A stretch of 64,000 nucleotides of DNA from Trissonchulus latispiculum (GCA_030248195.1 JASAND010027904.1:1-64000); one strand, 5' to 3'; counted from the stretch's first letter, positions 11,536 through 22,340 are shown. Notes: generated by a model not told the origin, from the letters alone. A program made the numbers and translations.

Positions 11536-12136
11536 GCGCCTTATGAAATGCTGCGCGTAGACGCTGTGCACTTTCTAATACCATGTGCGTAGACGCTGTG
11601 CACTTTCCAATGCGCGTAGGAGATGTGCATTTTCTAAAATAGTGCGCGTACACGCTGTGCACTTTCCAATGCGCGTAGCAGATGTGCACTTTCTAAATAC
11701 GCGGCCCGGCCAGGCCCGGTGAGGCCCGGTCAAATTTTTATTGTGAAAATTTCAAAATTTTTCTAAATTCTTTGCATTAGAACGTCGAATTTAAGCTTCC
11801 AGGAGTTACCTAAGTTGTAATAAATAGCACTATCTATTGCTTGACTGCTTTTTGTATGCCGGGCCTTCACCGGGCCGCCGGGCCTTGAATCGGGCCTCCG
11901 GGCCCGAGCCGGGCTCGGCCCGGCCCGAGGCAAGGCCCGGTCGGTTGAGTAGGCCCTGGCCCGGCCCGGGAAATTTCTTAACGGCACAACTCTATCCATA
12001 CGGCAATGGTTTATCAATCTACCGAAAGAAGAGGGTCAAGCAACGTCTAGAATTAAAAATTGTATCAGACCTCCGACGGAACTATGACTAGAGGACTTTT
12101 AAGCTTTCCTAAAAGCAGATGGTATGTAATTTTCAG

Positions 12137-12213
12137 GTCACGTAGAAAAGGAAACCGAAAGAAGAAAAGCAGTGCACTCTACTCTTCTGCAAAATGAAGA
12201 TAGAATTAAATAA
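12137..12213 (+). CDS. Candidate terminal exon of an unrecognised gene
   Basis: After an AATTTTCAG acceptor the frame reads HVEKETERRKAVHSTLLQNE and then DRIK before a TAA at 12211-12213. This is charged, helix-like protein. An AATAAA at 12242-12247 would serve as poly(A) signal. The donor GTATGT lies only 15 bases before the acceptor end, so the true upstream exon is uncertain. The link to the exons at 4805-7000 is inference. Confidence 0.35.
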
Positions 12214-12475
12214 AATAGAAGTTGAAAATCTTGCATCCTTAAATAAAGCTCGGTGAATTCATGAACTCATTCACCCCGACACAACCTTATCCAAAGCAAA
12301 GCATCTTGAGAACTGTCCTTCGAATGAACTTTTGTAGCGAATAACACACTGCATTCACCAAAGATTGTTGTCACTCTTGTTCTACCCACTTCAAGGTTCA
12401 AGACAAATTTACTTCGTCCGCTACAATGTCACTACAGTTTGGGAACAAATTCAAACTGAAGATTGGTTTAATTAT

Positions 12476-12551
12476 GCCTGAGTGGCTCAATTGGTAGAGC
12501 ATTGTCCTCAATCGCCAAAGGTTGTGGGTTGGTTAGATCACCATCTCAGGC
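12476..12551 (+). tRNA. tRNA-like sequence, probably a tRNA pseudogene or SINE head
   Basis: GCCTGAG at the start pairs perfectly with CTCAGGC at the end. The D arm GCTC-loop-GAGC and an A-box-like TGGCTCAATTGG are intact. The anticodon loop would be CTCAATC (anticodon CAA) with one mismatch in its stem. The T arm is four bases too long and lacks a clean GGTTCGANTCC B box. It is therefore unlikely to be a functional tRNA. Confidence 0.45.
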
Positions 12552-13039
12552 CCGAATTTGTCGGGTCGGAGGTGCTGTAGTCTGTAGTGACACATCAGTT
12601 TCAAAAGTTCTTCCATGAGTTTAATATAAACAAAAACTTGTGCACAAAAATTACAGGTAAGCCAATAGATCGATATTGATAAGTTGATTACGGTAGTACT
12701 TCTAGTGTCCAAAAAATACCGGCCAGGAAACATCTAAATTTGTAAATACTATTTTGTTTTAGTAACTAATTTAATTCTTCGCTCACTTCACAGTTTCGAG
12801 TAAAATGTCAATAAATAAGGTGCTTTTTTAGTTTTCAGCAGTCATAGCCCAACGTTTACATGAAATCCTATATTAAATTAAAAATTTGTATGAATGTAGA
12901 AATCTGATAGAATATTCTTCCAGCTACAAAAGAAAATAAGGCTGTTGCCACAACCCTATGGCAGTTCACAAAGAAATTATGTAGAGAATCACATCGTTTT
13001 AAATCTCAGAAAGCTACGACAAAGTAGTGTATTTTCTGG

Positions 13040-13196
13040 TTTCTAAACCGGCGTGATGAAGAAATGTAAATTTCATGACTCTCATTACGCCAGCAGTCAC
13101 ATCTCATTCTGTACATATAAGCGCTAAGCGGCTCCCTTAAAACTTCCAAACGTTTCTTTTCATAAGAACAAAGAACTCATCATGCCGGTTTAGAAA
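13040..13196. mobile_element. Very small MITE
   Basis: TTTCTAAACCGGCGTGATGA at 13040-13059 is matched by its inverted copy (one mismatch) at 13177-13196. The 157-bp block has no ORF. Confidence 0.65.
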
Positions 13197-13252
13197 ATAA
13201 ACTTTATGATAGCTATCTTGAAGTGCTTTTGAGATAATATACAAACACAACA

Positions 13253-13525
13253 ATGTCTCTATCTGCATTTAATCCTGAGACTTTATATATCTTAATGAAA
13301 TCAGATATAAAGTTAAAAGCTATAATTGATCAGCCAGTTCTGACAAATCCATTTCTTCTGTGGAAGATGAAGACGGCTGTTTTCGATTTCGCTGAATGGA
13401 AGAAGTGGCTAATGATGTTTGTTTTCCACGACTCTGCTGTTGATGCCACGGTTTTCGAAATCGCTGCAGGTCTTGTTTCTCAGCAAATCGCTGACTACCG
13501 CCAAAGAAAATCTGACTGGGAATAG
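13253..13525 (+). CDS. Hypothetical 90-aa protein
   Basis: A single ATG-started frame begins MSLSAFNPETLYILMKSDIK and ends IADYRQRKSDWE. Codon use is mixed and protein-like, aromatic residues are frequent (FDFAEWKKW), and a poly(A)-type AAAATAAAG follows 43 bases after the stop. There is no signal peptide and only a weak hydrophobic stretch (WLMMFVF). No family is recognised. It could be a single-exon gene, one exon of a larger gene or chance; a minus-strand ORF overlaps it. Confidence 0.35.
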   Translation: MSLSAFNPETLYILMKSDIKLKAIIDQPVLTNPFLLWKMKTAVFDFAEWKKWLMMFVFHDSAVDATVFEIAAGLVSQQIADYRQRKSDWE

Positions 13526-14464
13526 TGGAAGTAGAATTGGTGGAACCAGGGGTCTTCTGTTGAGACCTGTAAAATAAAGTTCTATTCCTTCCGGGGCGCG
13601 TTCTGTTCACATTTACTTCTATTCTTCGAACGATATATACGCAGTGACAGTTCGCATGGACCCAACATTTCCTGTTGTATTATAAAATTTATTTTGTGCT
13701 AACAAAAAATTTGGTCCAGTGTCAAACCACCTTCGTTTCAAAATCCAGGATAGGTCCCAAAACCAGATTAGTTGTTCGGGATTCTTTCGGGGGCGGCTTG
13801 CAAAAAATCCCGAAAATTAGCATTTTTGCATGGTGAAATGCAAGTTCTGAAAAATATCTGAATAAGCAAAAAATAGATATTTTATGAAAAAATCAAGGGA
13901 GAAGCCGGAAACGTTATTGAAAAGCGGACATCCTGGCAAAAATTTGGGCACCAAAAATGTCGAGGAAAAGCAAAATCATGTTTTCCCATTCAGAAACTCA
14001 GCGTATCATGAAAGAGCAGTTTGAGTCTAACAATCCAGCCAACTCCTTCAACGTCGGTGGGAGGTCAATGGAAGGTGTAGCTTCGTACTCCCCAAATAAC
14101 CAATAAAGAGGTTATAATCGAATACTGTTCTACAGTTTTTGTAATTGCAGCAATTTAAATGACTATTAATTTAAATTTAGCTCTGAAAATTTAATGCCAG
14201 TTAACGTTTTCAGTTATGATCTAAACTATACCACTTTTAAAGCATAAACAAAGAAAAAATTTGTTGTCAATACATTACAAATCATCTCAAGTGAGGCTTA
14301 CCTATTAAAATTGTTCTTTGAAGGCTGTTCACTGACTTCCATCTGGTCTTTTGTTTTGATAATGGGTCTAGAAAGAAAAAAGGACACAATAAAAACAAAG
14401 CAACATTCACTGGAACCCGACACACGTATGAAAGCCATACAATAACACCAAGAGTACATACAAA

Positions 14465-14798
14465 GAGTGTGCCACTAGGCACACTCTACGTTATCAGAGC
14501 AAAAACTATGCTGTGCTCGCTAACGGCCCATCCTCCCGCAAATCAGACCCTACTGACCCCCATCCCGCAAATCAGTACCTGGTCGAAACGGGAGTACGCT
14601 CACTCGCTCTAAGTTGGTGTTTTAAAGCTCGAAACACAAGCAGTACGTGTGCGAATTTTGTGCCTGCTTCGAGCTTTAGAACACAAGCATAGCGCGCGAA
14701 TTTCCTTGAAGTGATGGGTATAATTTGTCAGCCGTTTGCGAACAGAGCATAGTTTTTGCTCTGATAACATAGTGTGCCTAGTAAGTGACACACTACTC
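14465..14798. mobile_element. Inverted-repeat element (family M)
   Basis: The ~55-bp block at 14465-14520, including TTATCAGAGCAAAAACTATG, is repeated in inverted form at 14738-14798. The outer tip is itself a palindrome (GTGTGCC..GGCACAC). A second inner dyad (AAGCTCGAAACACAAGC and its inverse) sits near 14625-14690. Confidence 0.6.
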
Positions 14799-15071
14799 TT
14801 GATTACACATAACAAAAGACTGTATTATGGAGAGATTTTGCGTAGTGTTGTAGTACTGCCCACAAGACAAAATCGTCAAAGCGAGCACACCTGCATGCAA
14901 CTGCCATACATCTCCGGGCTTTTTCCAGACGAAAAAGTGGAGAAAAGAAAGGTACGTTAAAGTGAGTGGGGGAAGCCGGAAAAATTCAGCGTTGAGCCCA
15001 GTAGTGAGGGGGAGGCGGAAGGGGCCGACTGGAGGAGCCTCCCCTACCCATACCCCTTCTCCTTTAGCTTT

Positions 15072-17829
15072 TCTTTCGATGGATACACTGAAATTATTGG
15101 GATAAAAGTTACACTATCTAATACTAGCTTGTTGGTCATTACTGTTTATCGCTCTCCTAATAGCAATCAAGAAATTGATAATCAGTTATGTGATTTACTA
15201 AATAATTTGGACAGTAACAATGACCTGCTGATCATGGGAGATTTTAATCTTCCCGATGTGTTCTCTCCTGCTTCTGGAATGAATGTGCTGAATAATAATC
15301 GATATGAAATGTTTATAAGTTGCTTTCTGAACTTAGGATTACAGCAAAAAGTATTACAACCAACCCGTTTGAATAGGGTACTGGATTTAGTTTTAACTAA
15401 TGATGAAATGTTAGTTAGTAACGTAGCAGTTGTGGAGCCTTTCAGCACAAGTGACCATTGTCAGATTATGTTTACAGTTAATGCATCTACGAATTTCTGT
15501 GATAGTGAATTGAATACAGGAAGTGGCAGGGGGTATAGTTTCAAAGATGGAGACTACGTTTCTATGAATGATTTTTTGGGGACAATAGAATGGGATTGTT
15601 TGTTTTCTAATGATGGTAATGTAGACGATATGTGGATAACCTTTAAAAATATATTAGAATATGCTGTTTCTGTGTTTGTGCCCGTTCGTGTTATGGGTTG
15701 CGGAAGGGGAAAACTTAGAGACAAACATGTATCGAAAGCATATAATAAGAAGAGAAGTCTATGGCGGAAATATAAACGCTTTCGTACGGATGATTCTTTG
15801 AAAAGATATAAGTCTGCTGCAAAAACGGCCAAACAGATGGCTGATGAGTTTTCTGAAAAGAGGGAACGAAACATTTTACAATCAAGAAATCAGCGTAAAT
15901 TATTTAGCTTTGTTAAATCTAAGTTGACTTCAAAGGGCACTATTCCCGTGTTAGGCAAAAACGAAACTTCGTATAAATCGAATTGCGAAAAATCGGAAGT
16001 TTTGCAGGATCAATTTTCGTCGGTTTTTACCACTGATGACAACAATCTTCCGCAGTTTGCAAACAAAATTGATCAGTCTATACCGTTTTTAAATATTACT
16101 AATGAAAAAGTTTTTAAAGCGCTTAAGGCGTTACCTAAAAAATTGTCAACTGGTCCCGATGATATTTCTAGTTTTCTTCTGTGGCACATTGCTGCAACTG
16201 TAGCAGATCCATTGGCCCGTATTTTTAGAGTATCATTCCAGACAAGGGAATTGCCTGCAGAGTGGTTGCAGGCCAAAGTTGTTCCAATTTATAAGAATAA
16301 AGGAGACGTTTCCGATCCTTCCAACTATCGACCTGTGAGTTTGACTTGTGTTGCTTGTAAAGTTTTTGAACGTCTAATCAAGGACCATATAATTGAGTTT
16401 TTAAACTTACACAAACTTCTGTCGGCTAAACAACATGGCTTTCGTAGTAAAAAGTCTACAATTACCAATCTACTTGAATCAACATTCGATTGGTTTAGTA
16501 GTCGGTCCGATCACAAAATCATTCATAGTGTGTATATTGATTTTGCAAAAGCTTTTGATACTGTATCACATGAGAAGCTAGTATATAAGCTTTCCTGTTA
16601 TGGAATTAGGGGTAAACTGTTGGAGTGGATAAAAGCATTTTTGTCTAATAGGTCTCAAACAGTTGTGGTGAATGGAACAGCGTCTAGATCATGTATGGTG
16701 ACTAGTGGAGTGCCCCAGGGGTCTGTTCTTGGTCCTCTTTTATTTGTAGTTTACATTAATGACTTGCCGGATTGTGTGCAATATGGTAAAATTTCACTTT
16801 TCGCTGACGATGCTAAAATTTATTACGTTCTGAATAGCAATGAACGTTTTAGCATAAGACTTCAGGATGATCTGGATAGGTTGTATCATTGGTCAAGCTT
16901 GTGGCAGTTGCGAATTGCGTTGCAGAAGTGCTTTGTCTTGGTGTGTGGTAGTAGTATGTTAGATGTGCCAGTATACCGTTTGGGGAATACAAATCTAGAA
17001 TGTGTTAATGAAATCTGTGACCTGGGAATAAACGTTTCATCCAGTTTAAAGTTCAGTTCCCATTGTGCAAAAGTGGTTAAGAAAGCAATGCGTGTATCAG
17101 CATATATTTTTCGATCTTTTAAATTAAGAAAAACTGACTTTTTAGTGGATATGTTTAAATCGTTTGTCAGACCAATTGCGGAGTATGGCACAGTGGTTTG
17201 GTCACCTCATTTACTTAAAGATATCGACTTAGTTGAGAGGGTACAGAGATCATATACAAAACGCATACCTGAAGTGTCTCATCTGCCTTATACAGAACGG
17301 TTAAAATTTTTGCACCTAGAAAGTTTAGAATACAGACGTTTGCTCTTTGATTTAAGAATGGGATATCAAATTGTTCATGGTATAGCCGACCTGCCTTTCG
17401 AAAGATTTCTTGCTTATGATCAAAACATTACCCATCGTAGCAATGATCTCAAGTTAAGACCGCAAAGAGGCAACCTTGAAATTGTTTCAAATTCTTACTT
17501 TTACAGACTCCCGAAAATTTGGAATTCATTACCCAACCACGTTGTCACTCAACCAAATTTCAAGAAATTTTGTATTCAACTGGATCAGATTCAACTAAAT
17601 GGTTTTTTGAAGGGGCGGGGGGTTAGGTGACCACATGTCCTCCCCTGTCCTAATTCTCTTAGCTGTTACTTTACTTTGCCGTGATTGTTTTGTAGCGTAC
17701 AATGTTGTAATTATGTTTGGTGAGGAACGCCGGATCTTGTAGGTTGTTTATTGTAACGTATTCTTGTCGTAGCATTGTAAAGCCGGCGGCTTTGAGCATT
17801 AAACTTCTTCTTCTTCTTCTTCTTCTTCT
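15072..17829 (+). mobile_element. 5'-truncated non-LTR retrotransposon, CR1/Jockey-type
   Basis: The open coding frame can be followed upstream to about 15072 but has no ATG and lacks the start of the endonuclease domain, so the copy is 5' truncated as LINEs usually are. After the stop there is a ~165-bp 3' UTR ending GAGCATTAAAC and then a (TTC)n tail at about 17800-17829. A short microsatellite tail in place of poly(A) is typical of CR1-like elements. Despite the truncation the frame has no internal stop, so it inserted recently. Confidence 0.85.
15129..17630 (+). CDS. LINE endonuclease/reverse transcriptase (ORF2-type, N-terminally truncated)
   Basis: The protein nicks target DNA and primes reverse transcription there. 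Residue numbers count from codon 15129 (TTG, not a true start). Residues 1-115 are the C-terminal half of an APE-type endonuclease: YRSPNS at 7-12, GDFN at 37-40 and the catalytic SDH at 108-110. The early E and N motifs are missing. A reverse transcriptase follows, with motif A YIDFAKAFD (Asp 471), motif B SGVPQGSVLGPLLF (526 on) and the catalytic FADD at 558-561, all intact. The C-terminal WNSLPNHVV segment is usual in CR1/Jockey proteins. RT chemistry should be preserved, but the element cannot self-mobilise without its 5' end. Confidence 0.9.
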   Translation: MLVITVYRSPNSNQEIDNQLCDLLNNLDSNNDLLIMGDFNLPDVFSPASGMNVLNNNRYEMFISCFLNLGLQQKVLQPTRLNRVLDLVLTNDEMLVSNVAVVEPFSTSDHCQIMFTVNASTNFCDSELNTGSGRGYSFKDGDYVSMNDFLGTIEWDCLFSNDGNVDDMWITFKNILEYAVSVFVPVRVMGCGRGKLRDKHVSKAYNKKRSLWRKYKRFRTDDSLKRYKSAAKTAKQMADEFSEKRERNILQSRNQRKLFSFVKSKLTSKGTIPVLGKNETSYKSNCEKSEVLQDQFSSVFTTDDNNLPQFANKIDQSIPFLNITNEKVFKALKALPKKLSTGPDDISSFLLWHIAATVADPLARIFRVSFQTRELPAEWLQAKVVPIYKNKGDVSDPSNYRPVSLTCVACKVFERLIKDHIIEFLNLHKLLSAKQHGFRSKKSTITNLLESTFDWFSSRSDHKIIHSVYIDFAKAFDTVSHEKLVYKLSCYGIRGKLLEWIKAFLSNRSQTVVVNGTASRSCMVTSGVPQGSVLGPLLFVVYINDLPDCVQYGKISLFADDAKIYYVLNSNERFSIRLQDDLDRLYHWSSLWQLRIALQKCFVLVCGSSMLDVPVYRLGNTNLECVNEICDLGINVSSSLKFSSHCAKVVKKAMRVSAYIFRSFKLRKTDFLVDMFKSFVRPIAEYGTVVWSPHLLKDIDLVERVQRSYTKRIPEVSHLPYTERLKFLHLESLEYRRLLFDLRMGYQIVHGIADLPFERFLAYDQNITHRSNDLKLRPQRGNLEIVSNSYFYRLPKIWNSLPNHVVTQPNFKKFCIQLDQIQLNGFLKGRGVR

Positions 17830-18403
17830 CCCACCAGTAGAAAAAGGTTAGCACCTCCGTTCAAACATTCAACTGAAATGCAGAGAACTATATATAGTCA
17901 GTTTAAATTACATACACCGTCAGCTCCGTATCCGTTAACCTATTACAACAACACCCACCTGCTGTAACGGAAATAACTACATATATACACAAAAACACAG
18001 GTATACAACTTACCGATTACACTTAGAGTCGTATCTAAAGTCTGGAGGAAATCGATGCCATTTGATGCAATGGTTGCGACGCTCTCCAGCCGTAGGAAAT
18101 CTCAAATCACAACTGGCCACAAAGCAGCAATACTAAAAACAAACGTCCGTGGAGGTCACATTAACACATAAAGCAAAACCGATTGACGCACGTTAGAGTC
18201 AAAAGCATAAGAAGGTAAGCAACTCGTCAGAAACACTACGATAGTTGTACGCAAATTTCTGTTAAACCAACCGTAACTCAATCAAACAATACATAACTTA
18301 TTTAAGCGCGGAAGCGATACGTATATACATCAGTTGCATGCAAAGGCATTACACATTTTATAGTCCATATTTTATCTTTGACTATAACAAGCAAATTGGC
18401 ATG
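17830..18403. other. No gene seen
   Basis: Host flank between the LINE tail and the next inverted-repeat element. No ORF or repeat that I can support. Confidence 0.35.
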
Positions 18404-19453
18404 AATGGGTTGCCGCTATCACTTTTCCTCTTATCAAGGAATATAACTCAGTTTGCATACATTTAGGAGCTTTGGCTCTATTACAACTTTTATCCACTCA
18501 ACGAGAGCTTTCGTATGATATATACCCATATTGGACGGTTTTCGTTACTGTCTATTTTGACTCATTGTTGTTTGTTGCTGTCTTCCGGGCTCGATCAGCT
18601 TGGATAAGCGATTCGAGGGTACTTCGGCATCCACTTGCCCAGCACACGTCTTCGCATTCGTAGGTCCACACATCGTAAATTCCAGGACGGAAATGATGTA
18701 GGGGATTGGACCCAGAGCCAACCACTCGGCAGCATAAACTCCAGATGCTTCAGTATTAATCCAACACAACCGTGTTTCCCGTAGTTTGGAACCCATTTGC
18801 GCCGCTGACCAGATGGATGCAAGGGGGACACCTGTGGGGATCTCCATTTGATGGGGTCCGTGTTTGGATTTCCCACAGAGGTACATAGTTCCAAGCCTCC
18901 ATTTTGACTCATTTTGCAGCATAACCGTATCGAGTACTTTTTGTTCCACAATCCAGTCCTAAACGCAATTTCTGTACACTTTCAGACTTTGTCTCTATTA
19001 CAATATTTTCTCAAGTGTAGGAGGGCTTTCGAATGATGCCCATACAAGTCCGATCTGTCAACTTTCAGTTTTATGTCATTTTGACCGGTTTCGGTCGTTT
19101 TTGACCCATTTGAGGCTCCCTAGCTCATTTTTCCTACATTTTGGTGTGTATTGGCCCTATTACACTTTTTATCTACGCATCGAGAGCTTTCGACTGATAC
19201 CTATATTGGACGGTTTCCGTTACTTTAAATTTTGACCATTTACAGCATCCCCGTATCGAGTACTGTCACATGCTGCATCAAGGTGAGCACCCCAGGTGTC
19301 CGGGAGCACACTTCACCCCAAACCCTAGCCTACCCACATGCAAAATTTTAGCAAAATCGGTCAAGTCAATCTCAAGCTAGAGGGTACGGAGATATAAATA
19401 ACGGACATACCCGAATTAAAGGGGTTGCCTTTTTGTGAAAAAGCGGCAACCCA
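18404..19453. mobile_element. Inverted-repeat element (family N)
   Basis: GGGTTGCCGCT at 18404 is matched by AGCGGCAACCC ending at 19453. Inside are three degenerate repeats (about 18471, 18985 and 19150), each with a GAGAGCTTTCG(A)NTGAT(A)C core also found in the composite-element tails. A less repetitive block at about 18590-18950 has two long overlapping minus-strand frames (134 and 118 codons), but neither is recognisable. Confidence 0.55.
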
Positions 19454-19517
19454 ATAAGTCACCTTAATTTTTCAACTGAAAGACGTCAAAACAACGTATA
19501 TATATATATATATATAT

Positions 19518-20461
19518 ACAAGTAGGAAAAATGCTCCTTGCAGTCGCATGTAAAATGCAATATGAGCTATGATGGTCAACATTTAAATATGTCAAGGACA
19601 AGATTTAAAACGTCTAATATGAGCCAGCATCTAAATCGGTAAAGGACAAGCTGTAATTGGTTAATATGAGCCGCCACGTTTCTCTTGGGCTCATATTGAC
19701 GCTCGCTGCCGTGGTTTCAACGGCTTGACATCACGACGACCCCTTACCATCTTGAATACAGACTCTTTAGTCTTTACTTTTATTCCCAATCCCAAGTCTG
19801 AACAAATCCTCACCGTCTTGCGTAATGTCATTAGCTTCATATAATGTTTGAATAATGTTGTTCATAATAATTGTTAATAATAATTGTTCATATAATGAAT
19901 CTAACTTCACTAGCTCAAACACCGTATTTAAGGTATATATGTGAACACTTTAAGCAGCTAAAGTTCTCCCCTTTAAAGTTGAATTAAGTGGCATATACAT
20001 TTGGTATATACCAGTTTTCTAAATCATAGACTCACACTGCAAACTAGAAACAAATGCATAAGGCTCCTGTAAATCGGTATTCTTCAAGTCTTCAGTATCG
20101 GCTTACTGTACACAGCACTTATACAATAAAATACACAGCTGATGTGTAAAAATTTGATGTGTGCTTACCCACGGATTGACTTTACTTATTGTATCAAGAC
20201 CACACGTATGCCATGACAATTACGTGTACATGCGAATTTGAAAAGTGAAAAATAGTTAACTCCACTTAGTATCCTCGCGTCAATATGAGCCCAAGAGAAA
20301 CGTGGCGGCTCATATTAGTCAGTTACAGCTTGTCCTTTACCGATTTAGATGCTGGCTCATATTAGACGTTTTAAATCTTGTCCTTGACATATTTAAATGT
20401 TGACCATCATAGCTCATATTGCATTTTACATGCGACTGCAAGGAGCATTTTTCCTACTTGT
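19518..20461. repeat. A cassette of B1: 185-bp inverted repeats
   Basis: The arms are 19518-19702 and 20277-20461, starting ACAAGTAGGAAAAATGCTCC. Each arm is a chain of three units of roughly 50-57 bp opening with AATATGAGC, the first two closing with GGACAAG plus a short AT-rich run, and ends in GGCTCATATT so that its inner tip is itself a small hairpin. The interior is AT-rich and carries no ORF. Confidence 0.9.
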
Positions 20462-20544
20462 CCTTCTTTCAGTTTTTGGGAGCGCTGCTCTTAGGCAGAA
20501 GTAGTCTGCAATTTATTACTCCCAGAAGATTCACTATTCCAAAC

Positions 20545-21720
20545 AACGACCACTGTCTTCGGGGGTTTGACCACTGGTCAATAGATCACCTAGCCCGTAG
20601 CAACCAGTGATCACTTCCGTCGGTTCTGAAAATATGCTCATTGAAACGAGCGTAGACGATTTACTGTAAATGCCCCCAACCAAAACCTCGGAAAACGCTG
20701 TTTTAGGGGGTTTGACCACTGATCAATAGGCCACCTAGACCATAGTGACCAGTGGTCACTTCCGTCGGTTCTGAAAATATGCTCATTGAAACGAGCGTAG
20801 TCGATTTACTATATATGCCCCCAACCAAAACCTTCAAAAACGCTGTTTTAGGGGGTTTGACCACTGGTCAATAGGCCACCTAGACCATAGTGACCAGTGG
20901 TCACTTCCGTCGGGTCTGAAAATATGCTCATTGAAACTAGCGTGGTCGATTTACTATATATGCCCCCAACCAAAACCTCGAAAAACGCTGTTTTAGGGGG
21001 TTTGACCACTGGTCAATAGGCCACCTAGGCTATAGTGACCAGTGGTCACTTCCGTCGGTTCTGAAAATATGCTCATTGAAACGAGCGTAGTCGATTTACT
21101 ATATATGCCCCCAACCAAAACCTCGAAAAACGCTGTTTTAGGGGGTCTGACCACTGGTCAATAGGCCACCTAGACCATAGTGACCAGTGGTCACTTGCGT
21201 CGGTTCTGAAAATATGCTCATTGAATCGTGCGTAGTCGATTTACTATATATGGCCCCAACCAAAACCCCGGAAAACGCTGTTTTAGAGGGTTTGACCACT
21301 GATCAATAGACCACCTAGACCATAGTGACCAGTGGTCACTTCCGTCGTTTCAGAAAATATGCTCATTGAAACGAGCGTAGTCGATTTACTATATATGCCC
21401 CCAACCAAAACCTCCAAAAACGCTGTTTTAATGGGTTTGACCACTGGTCAAAAGGACACCTAGACCATAGTGACCAGTGGTCACTTCCGTCGGGTCTGAA
21501 AATATGCTCATTGAAACGAGCGTAGTCGATTTACTATATATGCCCCCAACCAAAACCTCCAAAAACGCTGTTTTAGGGGTTTGACCACTGGTCAATAGGC
21601 CACCTAGACCATAGTGACCAGTGGTCACTTCCGTCGGGTCTGAAAATATGCCCATTGAAACTAGCGTGGTCGATTTACTATATATGCCCCCAACCAAAAC
21701 CCCGAAAAACGCTGTTTTAG
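20545..21720 (+). repeat. Satellite 1: eight 145-bp monomers
   Basis: The word CGCTGTTTTAG recurs at 20697, 20841, 20986, 21131, 21276, 21421, 21566 and 21710, a spacing of 144-145 bp. Each monomer carries two perfect dyads, TGACCACTGGTCA and GTGACCAGTGGTCAC, about 25 bp apart, plus GTCGATTTACTATATATG. The array merges into the tail, whose first part is a diverged monomer. Confidence 0.95.
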
Positions 21721-22340
21721 TGACTTTTCCCAACTTTGACCCTAACTTTGACCCTGGGCGAGGTGCCGCGGGGCCATGCTGACCAGTGGTCACTTCGGGC
21801 GGTTTCGGCATTATGCTCATCGTGTTCAGCGACCCCGATTTACTATATATGGGCACCACCAAATGGCCGAAAAACGCTATTTTAGACGACTTTTTGACAA
21901 TTTTCTGTTGGGAAGTCCAAACGTCAATTTTTCCATCTTTGACCATCTGTAAAAATCGACCCAGAGCGAAATTCGGAAATCAAACATAAACTTGATCTGG
22001 AGCATCGCCTAGATAATCAAAAATTAGTATAGAAAAATTTTTCCTATGGGCCGTTTGAAAAATCGGTGTGCGCAAAAATCGCCCTATAAAAGTGGTCGAT
22101 ACAGAGAAAAAAAACCCCACTTTCAAACTTGTATCAAAAATTCGATTTTTTCAAAGTTCATTTTTTCCAGGCAAGTTTGGTATCATTCGAAAGCTCTTGG
22201 CCTGGAGATTTGAAAAATGTAAACTTTAGCTCTCAACTCCCTAAAGTTAATTAGTTATGGCTAATTAACAGTTTTCCTAATCCGCAAAGTACCTTTATAG
22301 CTCATATTATGAGGGGCGCTCCGCGCACCCTCATGATATA
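21721..22340 (+). repeat. Conserved tail and hairpin terminus of B1
   Basis: The tail contains TCAGCGACCCCGATTTAC, TTTGACCATCTGTAAAAATC, a GGTATCATTCGAAAGCTCTT block and TTAATTAG. It then closes with a hairpin of AGGGGCGCTC type between two ATAT half-sites. The same succession recurs in the composites at 25388, 29400 and 32046 and, with more divergence, 46062 and 50797. Confidence 0.85.

Larger units (their letters stand above)
9023..11994. mobile_element. hAT-type non-autonomous element with nested insertions
   Basis: The termini are TAGAGTTGTGCC and GGCACAACTCTA. An exact 8-bp duplication TCCATACG lies at 9015-9022 and 11995-12002, which is the hAT signature. Inside each end is a block of GGGCC-rich sequence, then repeated GTGCAC(A/T)(G/T)C words, then a long inverted repeat (about 9345-9560 against 10660-10870). 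The whole can fold into a large hairpin. There is no transposase ORF. A small MITE at 9564 and a solo LTR at 10874 are nested inside. Confidence 0.8.
19518..22340 (+). mobile_element. Composite satellite-bearing element, copy B1 (complete)
   Basis: This is the reference copy of the composite family. In order it holds the A cassette (19518-20461), a link with CAGTTTTTGGGAGCGCTGC (about 20469), an array of eight 145-bp monomers (20545-21720), a conserved tail (21721-22300) and a GC hairpin terminus (about 22305-22340). A (TA)n tract abuts the left end. There is no transposase or Rep/helicase ORF. The central tandem repeats and terminal hairpin recall Helentron-derived DINE-1/HINE elements, but the family is unclassified here. 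Confidence 0.75.

Noticed and set aside
12476..12551. Functional tRNA-Leu(CAA)
   Set aside because: Acceptor and D stems are good, but the T arm is too long, the B box is poor, one anticodon-stem pair is lost and base 37 is not a purine.
16886..17191. Minus-strand ORFs inside the LINE
   Set aside because: They are shadows of the intact reverse-transcriptase frame on the plus strand.
18545..18951. Overlapping 134- and 118-codon minus-strand ORFs
   Set aside because: The block is inside family N. Two frames are equally open, neither has recognisable domains, and no splice or promoter context supports one over the other.
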